Assembly (NCBI GenBank): GCA_022360095.1
Contig: JAKSDK010000138.1
Span: 1 to 64,000 of the forward strand
DNA from: Phycisphaerales bacterium
GTDB lineage: Bacteria; Planctomycetota; Phycisphaerae; UBA1845; UTPLA1
Length of the DNA: 64,000 bases
Reading direction: 5' to 3'
In this document: one piece after another, positions 18,690-28,028 of the stretch
Layout of the letters: every line of letters begins with the position of its first letter
How positions within the stretch are numbered: position 1 is the first letter of the stretch
Notes under the pieces: generated by a model
Told to the model about the DNA's origin: nothing
Database searches by the model: none
The model's input: the letters and a program-made list of their open reading frames with translations, nothing else
Program-made: the position numbers and the translations under genes

Positions 18690-19706
18690 ATGCCACCCAG
18701 ATTAGCATTTGCCGGGTCACCGCGTTCGGTTTCGCCCTGGTTGCTGCACGCCATCTCACGAATCGGTATCTTCGAAGCCATCTGCGGCGAAGACGCCGAG
18801 CGCGAAATCACACGGTTTCAGGCGCGTTGGGCTTTCGAAAGCGACCTATCGGCCATGCTCAAAGAGGCTGAGCCGGACGGCGTCATCCTTGCCTGCGCCC
18901 CGTCGGAGCGGAGTCGACTTATCAAAGAGTGTCTGACGGCCGGCGCCGGGGTTCTGGCCATCGGAGCGCCTGGAACCATGGCCGCCTGCAAACGCCTCGC
19001 CGTATTCGCCAAATTGGCCGGACGATTCGTCCTGTCAGCTCCGGCGATTCGCTTCTCGCCGAGCCTATTGATGGCGCGACGGCTGATTGACTCGGGCAAA
19101 CTCGGCATGCCCGTGTCGGTCAGTCTGAACTCGACGCGACGAAGTTCAACACCGGACTCAGCCGACAGCGGTCCGATGTCCTTCGACCAGATCTTCGAAG
19201 CCGTCGATCTCGTGCATCACCTGACGGGTTCAATTCAGCGCGGCTTTGCCATGACGCACCCGGACGGGGCAATGGTCGTCTCCGCTTCAGCGGGGAATCA
19301 GGTGCCGGTCTCCATGGTTTTCCACGCAAACGGTGCGTCCGATGCGGTTGGAATCGAATTGGAGATTCGCGCCTCGGATGGAACGCGCCTGCGAATCGGG
19401 CGAGACGGCGGACTCATTTGCGCGAATGGCCCGCAGGTCAGTGCCTCCAGGCAGGTGACTCTGGCGGAGGTCGAGCCCTTGCAGGAACTTGGTTATGAAG
19501 GGCTGACGGCTGAGTTTCGGCGACATCTCGAGGCGGGACGGTCAAGTCTCGGACTTATCGGGCCTGTCATGGAAGTGACGGCGGGGACCGAGGCGATCCT
19601 CGCGAGCGCCGCCAAAGGCCGGGCCGTCACACCAAAGATCCCGTCCGCGGAGTCCCGGGACGCCGCCAAGCAAGATGTGGCGGGCAAGCTTGAAATCGCG
19701 GGCTAG
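18690..19706 (+). CDS. Gfo/Idh/MocA-like protein, divergent
   Basis: Encodes 338 residues; AGGA precedes the ATG by 9 bases. The order of elements fits the Gfo/Idh/MocA fold: an N-terminal Rossmann part with PDGVILACAPSERSRLIKECL (the helix after the nucleotide site), GVLAIGAPGTMAACKRLA, and a C-terminal sheet domain with FDQIFEAVDLVHHLTG. The usual N-terminal GxGxxG reads AFAGSPRSVSP and lacks the normal glycine pattern, and the catalytic EKP is replaced by IGAPG. It may therefore not be a working oxidoreductase. The gene is monocistronic, ending in a hairpin terminator at 19750. Confidence 0.65.
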   Translation: MPPRLAFAGSPRSVSPWLLHAISRIGIFEAICGEDAEREITRFQARWAFESDLSAMLKEAEPDGVILACAPSERSRLIKECLTAGAGVLAIGAPGTMAACKRLAVFAKLAGRFVLSAPAIRFSPSLLMARRLIDSGKLGMPVSVSLNSTRRSSTPDSADSGPMSFDQIFEAVDLVHHLTGSIQRGFAMTHPDGAMVVSASAGNQVPVSMVFHANGASDAVGIELEIRASDGTRLRIGRDGGLICANGPQVSASRQVTLAEVEPLQELGYEGLTAEFRRHLEAGRSSLGLIGPVMEVTAGTEAILASAAKGRAVTPKIPSAESRDAAKQDVAGKLEIAG

Positions 19707-19749
19707 ATCAGGCAACGGGGCGAGCAACGTTTCGACGAGAAGCAGAATG

Positions 19750-19784
19750 AAAGCCCGGGCAGGCAGGACTGGCCGGGGCTTTTC
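19750..19784 (+). terminator. rho-independent terminator
   Basis: AAAGCCCGGGCAG pairs with CTGGCCGGGGCTTTT across a short loop with one bulge, followed by TTTTCT. It separates the Gfo/Idh-like gene from the rplM promoter region. Confidence 0.6.
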
Positions 19785-19816
19785 TCACGGTCGCGCCCGG
19801 ACCTTCAGACGCGGGG

Positions 19817-19844
19817 TTGACGTTTTCCGAATAACGAATAAACT
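19817..19844 (+). promoter_or_regulatory. candidate sigma-70 promoter for rplM-rpsI
   Basis: TTGACG at 19817-19822 and TAAACT at 19839-19844 with a 16-base spacer. A start near 19851 would give a leader of about 35 bases before the L13 ATG. Confidence 0.45.
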
Positions 19845-19885
19845 GCGGGATTCTCGTTTTTGGCGCATCACCGAGGATTGCTGAA

Positions 19886-20338
19886 ATGTCTTTCGTAACC
19901 GACAAATGCTACCAAGCCAAGCCCCTGGAGGTGGAGAGAAAGTGGTACACAATCGATGCCGAGAACCAAGTTCTCGGGCGATTGGCCACCAAGCTCGCCA
20001 CCGTCCTCATGGGCAAGAACAAGCCGACTTACACCCCGCATGTGGATACCGGTGATTTCGTGGTCGTGACCAATGCGGAAAAGGTCAAAGTCACCGGTCG
20101 TAAGTCGGAGGAGATGTCCTACGCACGGTATTCGTATCATCCCGGCGGTCTGAAAGTGACGTCGTTTGAGACCATGCGAGAACGGCATCCTGACCGGATT
20201 ATTCTTTTTGCAGTGAAGCGTATGCTCCCAAAGAATGCCATGGGGCGTCGCCTGCTCAAGAAGCTCAAGGTCTATGCCGGTCCTGACCATCCCCATCAGG
20301 CTCAACAATGCGAGCTTTTGAACTTGGACACGGTTTAG
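19886..20338 (+). CDS. rplM: 50S ribosomal protein L13
   Basis: Encodes 150 residues, normal for bacterial L13 with a short N-terminal extension. GAGG lies 9 bases before the ATG. The family core is obvious: [19 protein letters not shown], the loop [18 protein letters not shown], and [21 protein letters not shown]13 is an early-assembly protein bound to 23S rRNA. It is followed by rpsI after a 21-base gap, the conserved L13-S9 arrangement. Confidence 0.97.
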   Translation: MSFVTDKCYQAKPLEVERKWYTIDAENQVLGRLATKLATVLMGKNKPTYTPHVDTGDFVVVTNAEKVKVTGRKSEEMSYARYSYHPGGLKVTSFETMRERHPDRIILFAVKRMLPKNAMGRRLLKKLKVYAGPDHPHQAQQCELLNLDTV

Positions 20339-20359
20339 TTTTTATGAGGAGTTTTGACG

Positions 20360-20890
20360 GTGTCTGATCAACCAGCGGCAACAGAAGAAACACCAGCAAC
20401 CACGACGCCGGAAAGCTCGCCCCCGGCGGCTTCGGCCGAAGTGCAGATCGGTGCCGGCGCCGCCCCGTCCCCCGAGCCCAAACGTCAGTCGGGCGCTCAA
20501 AGCGGCGGCTATTTCTGGGGAACCGGGCGTCGCAAAACGGCCGTGGCCCGCGTTCGGATCAAGTCCGGCGACGGCAAGTTTCTGATCAATAAGCGCGAGA
20601 TCAATAACCATTTTTTTGCAGAGCGAGACCGGACGGACATTGTGGCTCCGTTGAAAACCACCAAGACATTCGGAAAGTACGACGTCTTCGTCAATGTTTC
20701 CGGTGGCGGCCAGACGGGACAGGCCGGGGCCGTAATGCTGGGCTTGGCGCGAGCGTTGCTGAAGGCCAACCCCGAACTCGAAGGCCTCCTCCGCGACGGA
20801 AGGTATCTGACCCGCGACGACCGCAAAGTCGAACGGAAAAAGCCGGGGCAGCCTGGAGCGCGAAAGCGGTTCCAGTTCTCCAAGCGTTAA
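20360..20890 (+). CDS. rpsI: 30S ribosomal protein S9 with long N-terminal extension
   Basis: 176 residues from GTG at 20360, chosen because AGGAG is 8 bases upstream; an in-frame TTG at 20354 is too close to it. The S9 domain starts only near residue 50 with FWGTGRRKTAVARVRI and runs to the conserved tail GARKRFQFSKR that reaches the P site. The first 45-48 residues are a Pro/Ala/Thr/Ser-rich low-complexity extension absent from typical S9 (about 130 residues). The gene is co-transcribed with rplM and ends at a strong terminator. Confidence 0.96.
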   Translation: MSDQPAATEETPATTTPESSPPAASAEVQIGAGAAPSPEPKRQSGAQSGGYFWGTGRRKTAVARVRIKSGDGKFLINKREINNHFFAERDRTDIVAPLKTTKTFGKYDVFVNVSGGGQTGQAGAVMLGLARALLKANPELEGLLRDGRYLTRDDRKVERKKPGQPGARKRFQFSKR

Positions 20891-20921
20891 TGACAGGCCC
20901 ATGGCCTGCACGGATGATTGC

Positions 20922-20962
20922 CAGACAGCTCGGTATCCACGGATGCCGGGCTGTCTGTTTTT
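20922..20962 (+). terminator. rho-independent terminator of rplM-rpsI
   Basis: CAGACAGCTCGG pairs with CCGGGCTGTCTG (one G-T wobble) followed by five T residues at 20958-20962. It lies 32 bases after the S9 stop and covers two of the possible start codons of the next gene. Confidence 0.85.
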
Positions 20963-21827
20963 GCGCGGCTGGATGCCGATCCTGTTGAGTTGGATGTTGT
21001 TTCCGATGATGAGTTGCAACCGCGTTTTCTACTACCCTGACAGAAAAGATCGAGGCTCTCCCGCCGAGCATTCACTGGCATTTGAAGAGGTCTTTTTCAA
21101 GACCGAGGGCGACCAGATGCTGCACGGCTGGTTCCTGCCTGCCGCCTCGGGCAAACCGACGCGCGGAACGGTGCTCCACCTCCACGGAAACGCCGCCAAC
21201 ATCACCGGTCACTACGAATTCGCTCGATGGCTCCCGGCCGAAGGGTACAACGTCCTCGTCTTCGATTATCGCGGCTACGGACGAAGTGAGGGTCATGTCA
21301 CCAGAGACGGCACGATTCAGGACGCCATGGCTGCGCTGGATTATCTGCGAGAACGGGGGGATCTCGATAGCGACCGGATCCTCGTATGGGGACAGTCCAT
21401 CGGGGGCGCAATCTCCGTGGTGCTCACGGCCGAACGTCGAAATCAGATTCGAGGATTGGCCGTCGAGGCGGGATTTTCCTGCTATCGGGGGATCGTGCGG
21501 CACCATGCCTTGCACCATCCTCTGCTCCTTGTTCTGGCCTGGTGGTTTCCGTTTCTGATCGATCAAGAATGGTGCCCGATAGACTATGTGGACCAGGTTT
21601 CGCCCGTGCCCGTCTTTTTCATCCACGGCACAACGGACCGTGTCGTACCCTGCAGGATGTCCCAGGCCATGCATGACCGGGCAAAGCCTCCAAAGGAACT
21701 CTGGTTAATCGAGGGGATGGACCACTACGAAGTGTGGCAGGCACAGCCGGAAGTGGCCAAGCGTCGACTGCTGGAGTTTTTCGAGCGAACACTTGAAGGG
21801 CCAACCGGAAAGGCCCCGGCCGGGTGA
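20943..21827 (+). CDS. alpha/beta hydrolase, predicted lipoprotein
   Basis: About 294 residues. Starts at 20901, 20943 and 20973 are possible; the first two lie in or before the rpsI terminator, and I list 20943 because it gives a basic residue before the hydrophobic segment and the lipobox MMSC. The body is a BEM46/ABHD13-like hydrolase: oxyanion VLHLHGNAANITG, FDYRGYGRSEG, nucleophile elbow GQSIGG, Asp in HGTTDRVVP and His in GMDHYEVW. Substrate unknown; likely an envelope esterase or thioesterase. A related hydrolase lies at 22476-23378 on the other strand, flanking purN. Confidence 0.83.
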   Translation: MPGCLFLRGWMPILLSWMLFPMMSCNRVFYYPDRKDRGSPAEHSLAFEEVFFKTEGDQMLHGWFLPAASGKPTRGTVLHLHGNAANITGHYEFARWLPAEGYNVLVFDYRGYGRSEGHVTRDGTIQDAMAALDYLRERGDLDSDRILVWGQSIGGAISVVLTAERRNQIRGLAVEAGFSCYRGIVRHHALHHPLLLVLAWWFPFLIDQEWCPIDYVDQVSPVPVFFIHGTTDRVVPCRMSQAMHDRAKPPKELWLIEGMDHYEVWQAQPEVAKRRLLEFFERTLEGPTGKAPAG

Positions 21828-21840
21828 CCGTTTTTTCGGA

Positions 21841-22479
21841 TCAGTTTTTCATGCGAGGACGTCGGATCTTGCCCTCGCGAATGAGCGTAATGACGCGAGG
21901 CAGTAGTTCGCGTTCAAGAGACTGGACACGATCGGTCAATATTTCCACCGTGTCGTCGGGCTCCACACGGCACGTCTCCTGCCGGATGACCTCGCCGTGG
22001 TCGTACTCATTGTCCACCCAATGGACGGTGGCCCCGGACTCGGCCTCCCGCGAAGCCAACACGGCTTCGTGAACATGACGCCCGTAATAGCCCTTTCCGC
22101 CGAACTTCGGCAGTAGAGCCGGGTGTATGTTGATGACCTTGCCCAGCCAGCGCCCCGGCAATCGCCAATAACAAAGCCAGCCTGACTGCACAACGAGATC
22201 CACGGCATAAACGTCCAGCGTCAGCGAAATCTGATCGCTGAATTTCTCGACATCCGGAGCGTCCTTCACACGAATAACATCAACAGGCAACTCGGCACGT
22301 TGTGCACGGGCGACACCTTCGACGGCGGAACGGGAGGAAATCACGACGGCGATCTCCACGCCAGGCAATCGTCCGTCGCCAATGCGGTCGATGAGGTTCT
22401 GCAAACCGGTCCCACCACCGGAGATCAGAACGGCGATACGAAAAATCGGCGAAGTTTTTCCTTTACGCCTGCGACTCAT
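21841..22479 (-). CDS. purN: phosphoribosylglycinamide formyltransferase
   Basis: Encodes 212 residues, normal for PurN. N-terminal AVLISGGGTGLQNLID matches the nucleotide-binding start, and NIHPALLPKFGGKGYYGRHVHEAVL contains the catalytic Asn-His. The catalytic Asp lies in the HWVDNEYDHGEVI segment. The enzyme transfers the formyl group from 10-formyl-THF to GAR in purine synthesis. The ATG overlaps the stop of the upstream hydrolase gene as ATGA, so they are translationally coupled. It converges on the plus-strand hydrolase with 13 bases between stops. Confidence 0.95.
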   Translation of the reverse strand: MSRRRKGKTSPIFRIAVLISGGGTGLQNLIDRIGDGRLPGVEIAVVISSRSAVEGVARAQRAELPVDVIRVKDAPDVEKFSDQISLTLDVYAVDLVVQSGWLCYWRLPGRWLGKVINIHPALLPKFGGKGYYGRHVHEAVLASREAESGATVHWVDNEYDHGEVIRQETCRVEPDDTVEILTDRVQSLERELLPRVITLIREGKIRRPRMKN

Positions 22480-23378
22480 GCGCCGTCACCGATAACCCCG
22501 TGCTTTTCCATGAACCGTTCAATGTCGGCCCAGTATTTTTCCTCGTTGTCATGCCCGGGAAAGTCGTTGTGACGGCAATCAAACTCAACATAGGTCGCGT
22601 CGAAAGCAAGATCGCGAAGCTTGCGACCATGCTCGACGGGGATGATATCGTCACGGCTTCCATGAAAAAGAAGAACCGGCACATCGAGCGATTCCAGGAC
22701 ATGGTCTGTTCGAAAAGGATGCTTAACCAGAAACATCGGGGCGAAATATTTGTGCGCCATCGCTGCGGCACTGCTGAACGTGGATTCGAGGATCAGGAGC
22801 TTGGGCTTGCGCCGAGCGGCAAGCTGTGCAGCGGGCCCTCCGCCAAGCGAACGGCCGTGAAAAACGACGCGAGACTTATCCACATCGTCACGCTTCACGA
22901 TTTCATCGTGGAAATAAACGGCATCTTCGACGATCCCCTTCTCACTGGGCGAACCGGCCGAACGGCCGTAGCCGCGGTATTCAGGCAGCAACACGGAACA
23001 ACCGAGTCTGAGATAGCCTTCGACGACCGTGTGTTGGTGGTCAATGATTTCGGCATTGCCGTGAAAATAGATAATACATGGGGACCGAGGCTTTAGCGTC
23101 GGCGCGGGGATAAACCAGGCCACGACCTTGCCGCCACTGTCCAGGTCACGAATCAATTCGACCGTCTTGGCACTGTAGAGCCGCGGAAGCGGTTCAGCGG
23201 CCATCTCGGCCGGGAACAGGAGGGAGTCCTGCCAAGAATAGAGGATGGTGCACCAGACCATGTAAAACGCCGCCACGTAGATCACCAATCGGAACCACGG
23301 GCGCTGACGGAGCGGCCTGCGCGGCGGCATCTTCCGATCTTCGTTCGTGCCATGTTCAACAACGGTCTCATCGGTCAT
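22476..23378 (-). CDS. membrane-anchored alpha/beta hydrolase
   Basis: About 300 residues from the ATG at 23378 (the longer frame to 23441 has no family support). One N-terminal membrane helix (LVIYVAAFYMVWCTILYSW, about 30-50) is followed by a BEM46/ABHD13-type domain: CIIYFHGNAEIID, LPEYRGYGRSAG, nucleophile GRSLGG, Asp in HGSRDDIIP and His in CRHNDFPG. The domain is clearly paralogous in layout to 20943-21827. It overlaps purN by four bases (ATGA), an unusual partner for a purine enzyme. Substrate unknown. Confidence 0.85.
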   Translation of the reverse strand: MTDETVVEHGTNEDRKMPPRRPLRQRPWFRLVIYVAAFYMVWCTILYSWQDSLLFPAEMAAEPLPRLYSAKTVELIRDLDSGGKVVAWFIPAPTLKPRSPCIIYFHGNAEIIDHQHTVVEGYLRLGCSVLLPEYRGYGRSAGSPSEKGIVEDAVYFHDEIVKRDDVDKSRVVFHGRSLGGGPAAQLAARRKPKLLILESTFSSAAAMAHKYFAPMFLVKHPFRTDHVLESLDVPVLLFHGSRDDIIPVEHGRKLRDLAFDATYVEFDCRHNDFPGHDNEEKYWADIERFMEKHGVIGDGA

Positions 23379-23536
23379 GGTGGTCTTCGCCCAATGTAAG
23401 TATACGTAAGTCCCGTCGCAACCACGCAAAGCGGAAACCATAAGCTGTTCAAGAAGGCGGGCGCGACCACCTCTTAACGCAAACGGTCAATTCATGAGCC
23501 CGGCTTGCGTGAGATGATTCGAGATATTTCGTGAAT

Positions 23537-24331
23537 TCAGGGCAAACCAATGATATAAGCGTTCCAGCCGGGCGTGTTCTCCGCCTTCTTGCATTTGCGA
23601 TAGACGCCGTTCCCGTCGCCGTCTTTGTCGGAGCCTTCCCAGTATACTTCCGTCGCGCCAAAACCGGCGCCGATCAGGGCATCCTGGATACCGCCCAGGG
23701 TCCAGAGCCGCCAATCGTAGGTAAAGGCTCGTTTCAGCATGCTTCCGTCGGGAAACTTGAAATGAATGTGGCAGACCGTGTGATCGTTTATCGGGTTGTA
23801 TTTCGCCTGGTCCCAAACGTAGGTGAAGCCGTTGTGCGTCGTTTCTTCCTCCATCTCCTGCTGGGCCTCGTAGCCGCCGTAGGCATCTAGAACAAAAAGA
23901 CCCTCGGGAGCCAGCGAGCGCCGGACAGTCTTGAAGTAGGCTTCGAGTTCCCGGAGTTCCTTGAAAATGAAGTAGCTGAAGTTGAACGCACCGACGACAT
24001 GAACTTTCGGTTCAGTGACGTGCAGGACGTTGTCCTGAACAAGATGGACGCGCTCTCGGACACTTTCGGTCAGCCGGCTAAGGTTATGCCGACGGCCCCA
24101 GTCGAGTGTGGGCTGATGAAGGTCTACACCGTAGGCATGGTTATCTTTCTTCCGCCTGACCCAATCGCAACTAATCAGTGCCGTGCCACAGAAATCCTCG
24201 CGGAATCGTGTAGGAAGTTTGCCATAGCGCTTCTTGTAGATGCGCGTGAAGAAATCCACTTCCGCCTCGGGCGATTGGACGGACTTCTGATAGAGGACGT
24301 GTTTGTCGGCGGTCTTTGCCGTGAGTTTCAT
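23537..24331 (-). CDS. class I SAM-dependent methyltransferase
   Basis: Encodes 264 residues. Motif I is FREDFCGTALISCDWVRR followed by the acidic end of strand 2 in AYGVDLHQPTL; motif IV region is VVGAFNFSYFIFKELREL and the later strand is LFVLDAYGG. The FCGTALIS variant of the glycine loop belongs to a family seen in Planctomycetes and other bacteria, of unknown substrate. It is downstream of ileS on the same strand with a 77-base gap, so co-transcription is possible. The hydrolase/purN pair on the same strand starts about 160 bases further on. Confidence 0.85.
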   Translation of the reverse strand: MKLTAKTADKHVLYQKSVQSPEAEVDFFTRIYKKRYGKLPTRFREDFCGTALISCDWVRRKKDNHAYGVDLHQPTLDWGRRHNLSRLTESVRERVHLVQDNVLHVTEPKVHVVGAFNFSYFIFKELRELEAYFKTVRRSLAPEGLFVLDAYGGYEAQQEMEEETTHNGFTYVWDQAKYNPINDHTVCHIHFKFPDGSMLKRAFTYDWRLWTLGGIQDALIGAGFGATEVYWEGSDKDGDGNGVYRKCKKAENTPGWNAYIIGLP

Positions 24332-24408
24332 GGGTTCTCCGTCATGAGTTATCAGATATCAGTTAATCGTTGGTGGTTTCCAGTTTTTCGGATGGGATTC
24401 TTCGTCGG

Positions 24409-27400
24409 CTAGGTTTCAAGCGGCCTCACATAGATGTCGGCAGCGTGACCCTCGACTTCGGCTTTGACCGGCTGTGCGTCAGGCAGTGCCTGATTGAGCA
24501 GCGTCTGCGCCAACGTTTCACCACGGATGTATTCGGCATGTACATTGATCACGCGGGCAAGGTCCTTCTCACCGACGATCGCCAGATCGATTCGCTGCTC
24601 GTAGCGAAGATCGAGCTTCTTACGGACTTGCTGAATCTGATTAACCAGATCACGGGCCCGACCTTCGTCACGAAGCTCGGAGGTGATGTGGGTGTCGAGG
24701 ACGATGATGCCCTGCCCCGGGATGCGCTCTGCCGCAAAGCCCTCTCTGGCATGCAATTCGACCAAAATCTCCGTCGGCCCCAGTTCGACCGACTGGCCTC
24801 CGACGTCAAGCGCATAAACGCCCTCCTGCTCGAGCTGGCGAACGATTTCGTCCGGGTTGGGATGCTTGGCCAAGACTCCCTTGATCTTCGGGGCAAGCGG
24901 CCCGTGCTTGGGACCGATGACCTTGAAATCCGGCTTCACCTCGTAATGCACGTATTTGTCGATCTCCACGTTCGAAACATGGTCGATGCGTTTGACGTTC
25001 AATTCATCTTTGATGATGTCGTCGTATTTCCGAATGACGTCGGACCCGCGATGGAACAGCTCAATCGCGGCCAATGGCTGGCGAACCCGAAGCTTCGAAG
25101 CCGAGCGCGCCGCACGGCCGCAAGAAACCAGTTGGCGTACAAGGTCGATTTCCTGATTCAGTCCGGCGTCAATACGCCCTTCGACTTCATTCTGATTTCC
25201 GGCGATGACAGGATAGTCGCAGAGATGAACGCTCAGCGGAGCGTCGGGATTCTGAGACCTGACCAGATTCTGGTACATCGTCTCCGCCATAAACGGCGTA
25301 AACGGGGCAATCAACTTGGACGTCGTGACGAGACAGTCGTACAGCGTGGCATACGCGGATTGCTTATCGGTGTCCATCTCGCTCCGCCAGAAACGGTCAC
25401 GACTGCGTCGGACATACCAATTCGACAATGCGTCGACGAACTCCGACAGCGCCCTGGCGGCGTTGTAATTGTCGTACACCTCCATGCAGCGATAAACCGT
25501 CGCGCAGCAACTCGCAAGCTCGCTGTTGATCCAGTGATCGAGCTGGTTCTGCGAAGTCTTCCGATCGTCTTGCTCAGGCGTCCATTTGTCGATGTTGGCA
25601 TAAATGACGAAAAAACTGTAGCAGTTATACAGCCTGATCAGAAACTCACGCTGGCCTTCGGCGATGGCTGATTCCTGAAAACGAATGCTGGTCCACGGCG
25701 TCTGACCGCTGAAGAAAAGCCAGCGCATCGCATCCGCCCCCTCGTGGTCGAAGATGTAGCCCGGCTCCTTGTAATTTTTCTTCTGCTTGGACATTTTGAG
25801 CCCGTCCTCCCCCATGAGGAGGCCGAGCACGATGCAGGTCTTGAACGGTTGCGGGTAGAGATTTGAAACCGGCTCCTTCGCGACACCGTCTTTCCCGAAG
25901 AGCAAGACACTAATGGCGGTGAGGCTGTAAAACCACCCGCGCGTCTGGTCCAGGGCTTCGGAGATGAAGTCCGCCGGAAACTGCTCAGCGAACATCTCAC
26001 GGTTCTTGTGGGGGAAGCCCCATTGCGCAAAGGGCATCGCCCCCGAGTCATACCAGCAATCGATCACCTCAGGAACACGCTTCATGCTGCCATTCACCGC
26101 ACACTCGGGACAGTCATACGTGATCGCGTCGATATAGGGTTTGTGCACCTTGAGATGGTCACTCAGGTCAGGGCTTTGCCGTCTGGCGGCCTCCCAGACC
26201 TCAAACCCCTTCACGCCGGCCTTCGCAACGAGCATATCATAGGAATCAATCGCCTCCATATGGCCGCAGGACTCGCTTTGGCAAACCCAGATCGGCAACG
26301 GAGTTCCCCAGTAGCGCTCTCGACTGAGTGACCAGTCTACGTTGGATTCCAGGAATTTTCCGAATCGCCCCGTCTTGATGTGATCCGGTAGCCAGTTGAT
26401 GTGCCGGTTGTTCTCCAGCATCGCCTCCTTGAACTGGGTCGTGCGAATGAACCAGCTACGACGGGGATACTGGATCAGCGGATCATCCTCGGCGCGCCAG
26501 CAGAACGGATAGTCGTGGCGATATTGCTCGTGCAAAACCAGAACACCGCGCTGCTTCATATCCTGGCAGATGTCTTTGTCGCACTCCTTGACCCACCGAC
26601 CTTTGTAGTCGGGAAAGTCTTCCGTGAAGTTACCGTTCGGAGCCACTGCACAGAGCAGCGGGACGGCGCCGGGATTCTTGAAGGTCTGGCCATAGTGCTG
26701 GTAGAGCTCGAAGTCCACTTCGCCAAAGGCGGGGGCTTCGTGGACCAACCCGGTCCCTGCATCCAGGGTGACAAAATCCGCCGAGAGCACCCGCCAGACG
26801 GCATGCTGATGGCCGCCGGCGGCAAGTGCCGGTTGATAGTCCGCCATGGGAACGTCATCCGCAGAAGAGACGAAGTCCCTGGCAGATCGTTTGGTGTAAC
26901 AGTCAAAAGGCGGCCGGTAGCGTAGTCCGACAAGCTCAGTGCCCTTGAACGTGCGCTCGATCTTCCAGCGTTCCTTGGCTTTCAGCTTCTTCGCAATCGG
27001 TTCAACGAGGGCCTGAGCAAAGATCAGTCGTTCTCCGTCCTCCTCATCATGCACCAGCGCATAGTCGAAATCGGCGTTGACTGCCGCGAACATGTTGCTC
27101 GGCAGCGTCCACGGAGTCGTCGTCCAGACGAGAAGGCTGCTGCCGTCCGGAATGTTCTTGGCTTTCGCCGTCTCATCCATGATGACGGGGAACCGAACAA
27201 AGACGCTCGGATCGTCCACCTCGCGATAGCCCTGGCCGACCTCGCCCGCGGATAAGGCCGTGCCGCCTTGTGCCCACCACCAGACGATCTTGTGGCCCTG
27301 GTAGAGCAGGCCTGCGTCAAAAAGCTTCTTCAGAGACCACCAGACGGATTCAACGTACGGTTTGTGGTAAGTGACGTAGGCCTCGCCGAGATTGATCCAG

Positions 27401-27819
27401 AAGCCGAGCCGACGGGTCATGTCCTCCCACTCTTTGGTGTAGCGGAAAACCGATTCGAGGCATTTGCGGTTGAAGCGCTCGATGCCATACGCCTCGATTT
27501 CCTCTTTGGTATGGATGCCGAGTTCCTTACAGACCTCGACCTCCACAGGCAAACCGTGCGTATCCCAGCCCCCCTTCCGCAGACAGCAATGACCGGTCAT
27601 GGTCTTGTAGCGCGGGAAAAGGTCCTTCATGGCCCGTGTCAAGACGTGCCCCGGATGCGGCAGGCCGTTGGCCGTTGGAGGCCCTTCGTAGAAAACAAAG
27701 GGCTCGGCTCCGCGGCGCTGTTCGAGAGACTTTTCGTAAACTCGGTTCTCATCCCAAAACGCGAGGATTTCCTGCTCGGATTTGGGAAAATCAAAATTAC
27801 TGGGGACTTCGTTGAACAT
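24409..27819 (-). CDS. ileS: isoleucyl-tRNA synthetase, eukaryote-like (IleRS2) type
   Basis: Encodes 1136 residues, longer than the E. coli enzyme (938). HIGH is HPGH at residues 55-58 (GPPTANGLPHPGHVL) and KMSKS is KMSKQ near 675. The class signature GWDTHGLPVE, with Thr, and the extended C-terminal part (about 950-1136, no zinc-finger tail) mark the IleRS2/eukaryote-like group rather than IleRS1. The central editing domain is present (WTTTPWTLPSN). It charges tRNA-Ile in the cytoplasm. Members of IleRS2 are known to be insensitive to mupirocin; that is family knowledge, not visible here. It appears to be the first gene of its transcription unit. Confidence 0.96.
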   Translation of the reverse strand: MFNEVPSNFDFPKSEQEILAFWDENRVYEKSLEQRRGAEPFVFYEGPPTANGLPHPGHVLTRAMKDLFPRYKTMTGHCCLRKGGWDTHGLPVEVEVCKELGIHTKEEIEAYGIERFNRKCLESVFRYTKEWEDMTRRLGFWINLGEAYVTYHKPYVESVWWSLKKLFDAGLLYQGHKIVWWWAQGGTALSAGEVGQGYREVDDPSVFVRFPVIMDETAKAKNIPDGSSLLVWTTTPWTLPSNMFAAVNADFDYALVHDEEDGERLIFAQALVEPIAKKLKAKERWKIERTFKGTELVGLRYRPPFDCYTKRSARDFVSSADDVPMADYQPALAAGGHQHAVWRVLSADFVTLDAGTGLVHEAPAFGEVDFELYQHYGQTFKNPGAVPLLCAVAPNGNFTEDFPDYKGRWVKECDKDICQDMKQRGVLVLHEQYRHDYPFCWRAEDDPLIQYPRRSWFIRTTQFKEAMLENNRHINWLPDHIKTGRFGKFLESNVDWSLSRERYWGTPLPIWVCQSESCGHMEAIDSYDMLVAKAGVKGFEVWEAARRQSPDLSDHLKVHKPYIDAITYDCPECAVNGSMKRVPEVIDCWYDSGAMPFAQWGFPHKNREMFAEQFPADFISEALDQTRGWFYSLTAISVLLFGKDGVAKEPVSNLYPQPFKTCIVLGLLMGEDGLKMSKQKKNYKEPGYIFDHEGADAMRWLFFSGQTPWTSIRFQESAIAEGQREFLIRLYNCYSFFVIYANIDKWTPEQDDRKTSQNQLDHWINSELASCCATVYRCMEVYDNYNAARALSEFVDALSNWYVRRSRDRFWRSEMDTDKQSAYATLYDCLVTTSKLIAPFTPFMAETMYQNLVRSQNPDAPLSVHLCDYPVIAGNQNEVEGRIDAGLNQEIDLVRQLVSCGRAARSASKLRVRQPLAAIELFHRGSDVIRKYDDIIKDELNVKRIDHVSNVEIDKYVHYEVKPDFKVIGPKHGPLAPKIKGVLAKHPNPDEIVRQLEQEGVYALDVGGQSVELGPTEILVELHAREGFAAERIPGQGIIVLDTHITSELRDEGRARDLVNQIQQVRKKLDLRYEQRIDLAIVGEKDLARVINVHAEYIRGETLAQTLLNQALPDAQPVKAEVEGHAADIYVRPLET

Positions 27820-27926
27820 TGGAGTAGACGGTTTTCAGTTATCAGTGATCAGTAAATAGCGTCCGGTTATTAGAAATAGCATTGCTGCCAGCTCTCCTAT
27901 ATGCAAGCGACAACTCCGACATTTAT

Positions 27927-28019
27927 GGCCCCAACGGGGCCGAGGGTTGTAGCCACGGGTGGAGCGCAGCGAAACCCGTGGTTATAAATCGAACATGGCC
28001 TCCAAGCCCCGAAGGGGGC
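27927..28019. repeat. left hairpin triplet of RAYT unit
   Basis: Three consecutive palindromes: GGCCCCAACGGGGCC (27927-27941), a 29-base hairpin with arms CCACGGGT/ACCCGTGG (27953-27981), and GCCCCGAAGGGGGC (28006-28019). Confidence 0.85.
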
Positions 28020-28028
28020 GCAGGCTCT

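Noticed and set aside
24370-25671. 433-codon plus frame opposite ileS
   Set aside because: Antisense to the strongly conserved ileS; no domain.
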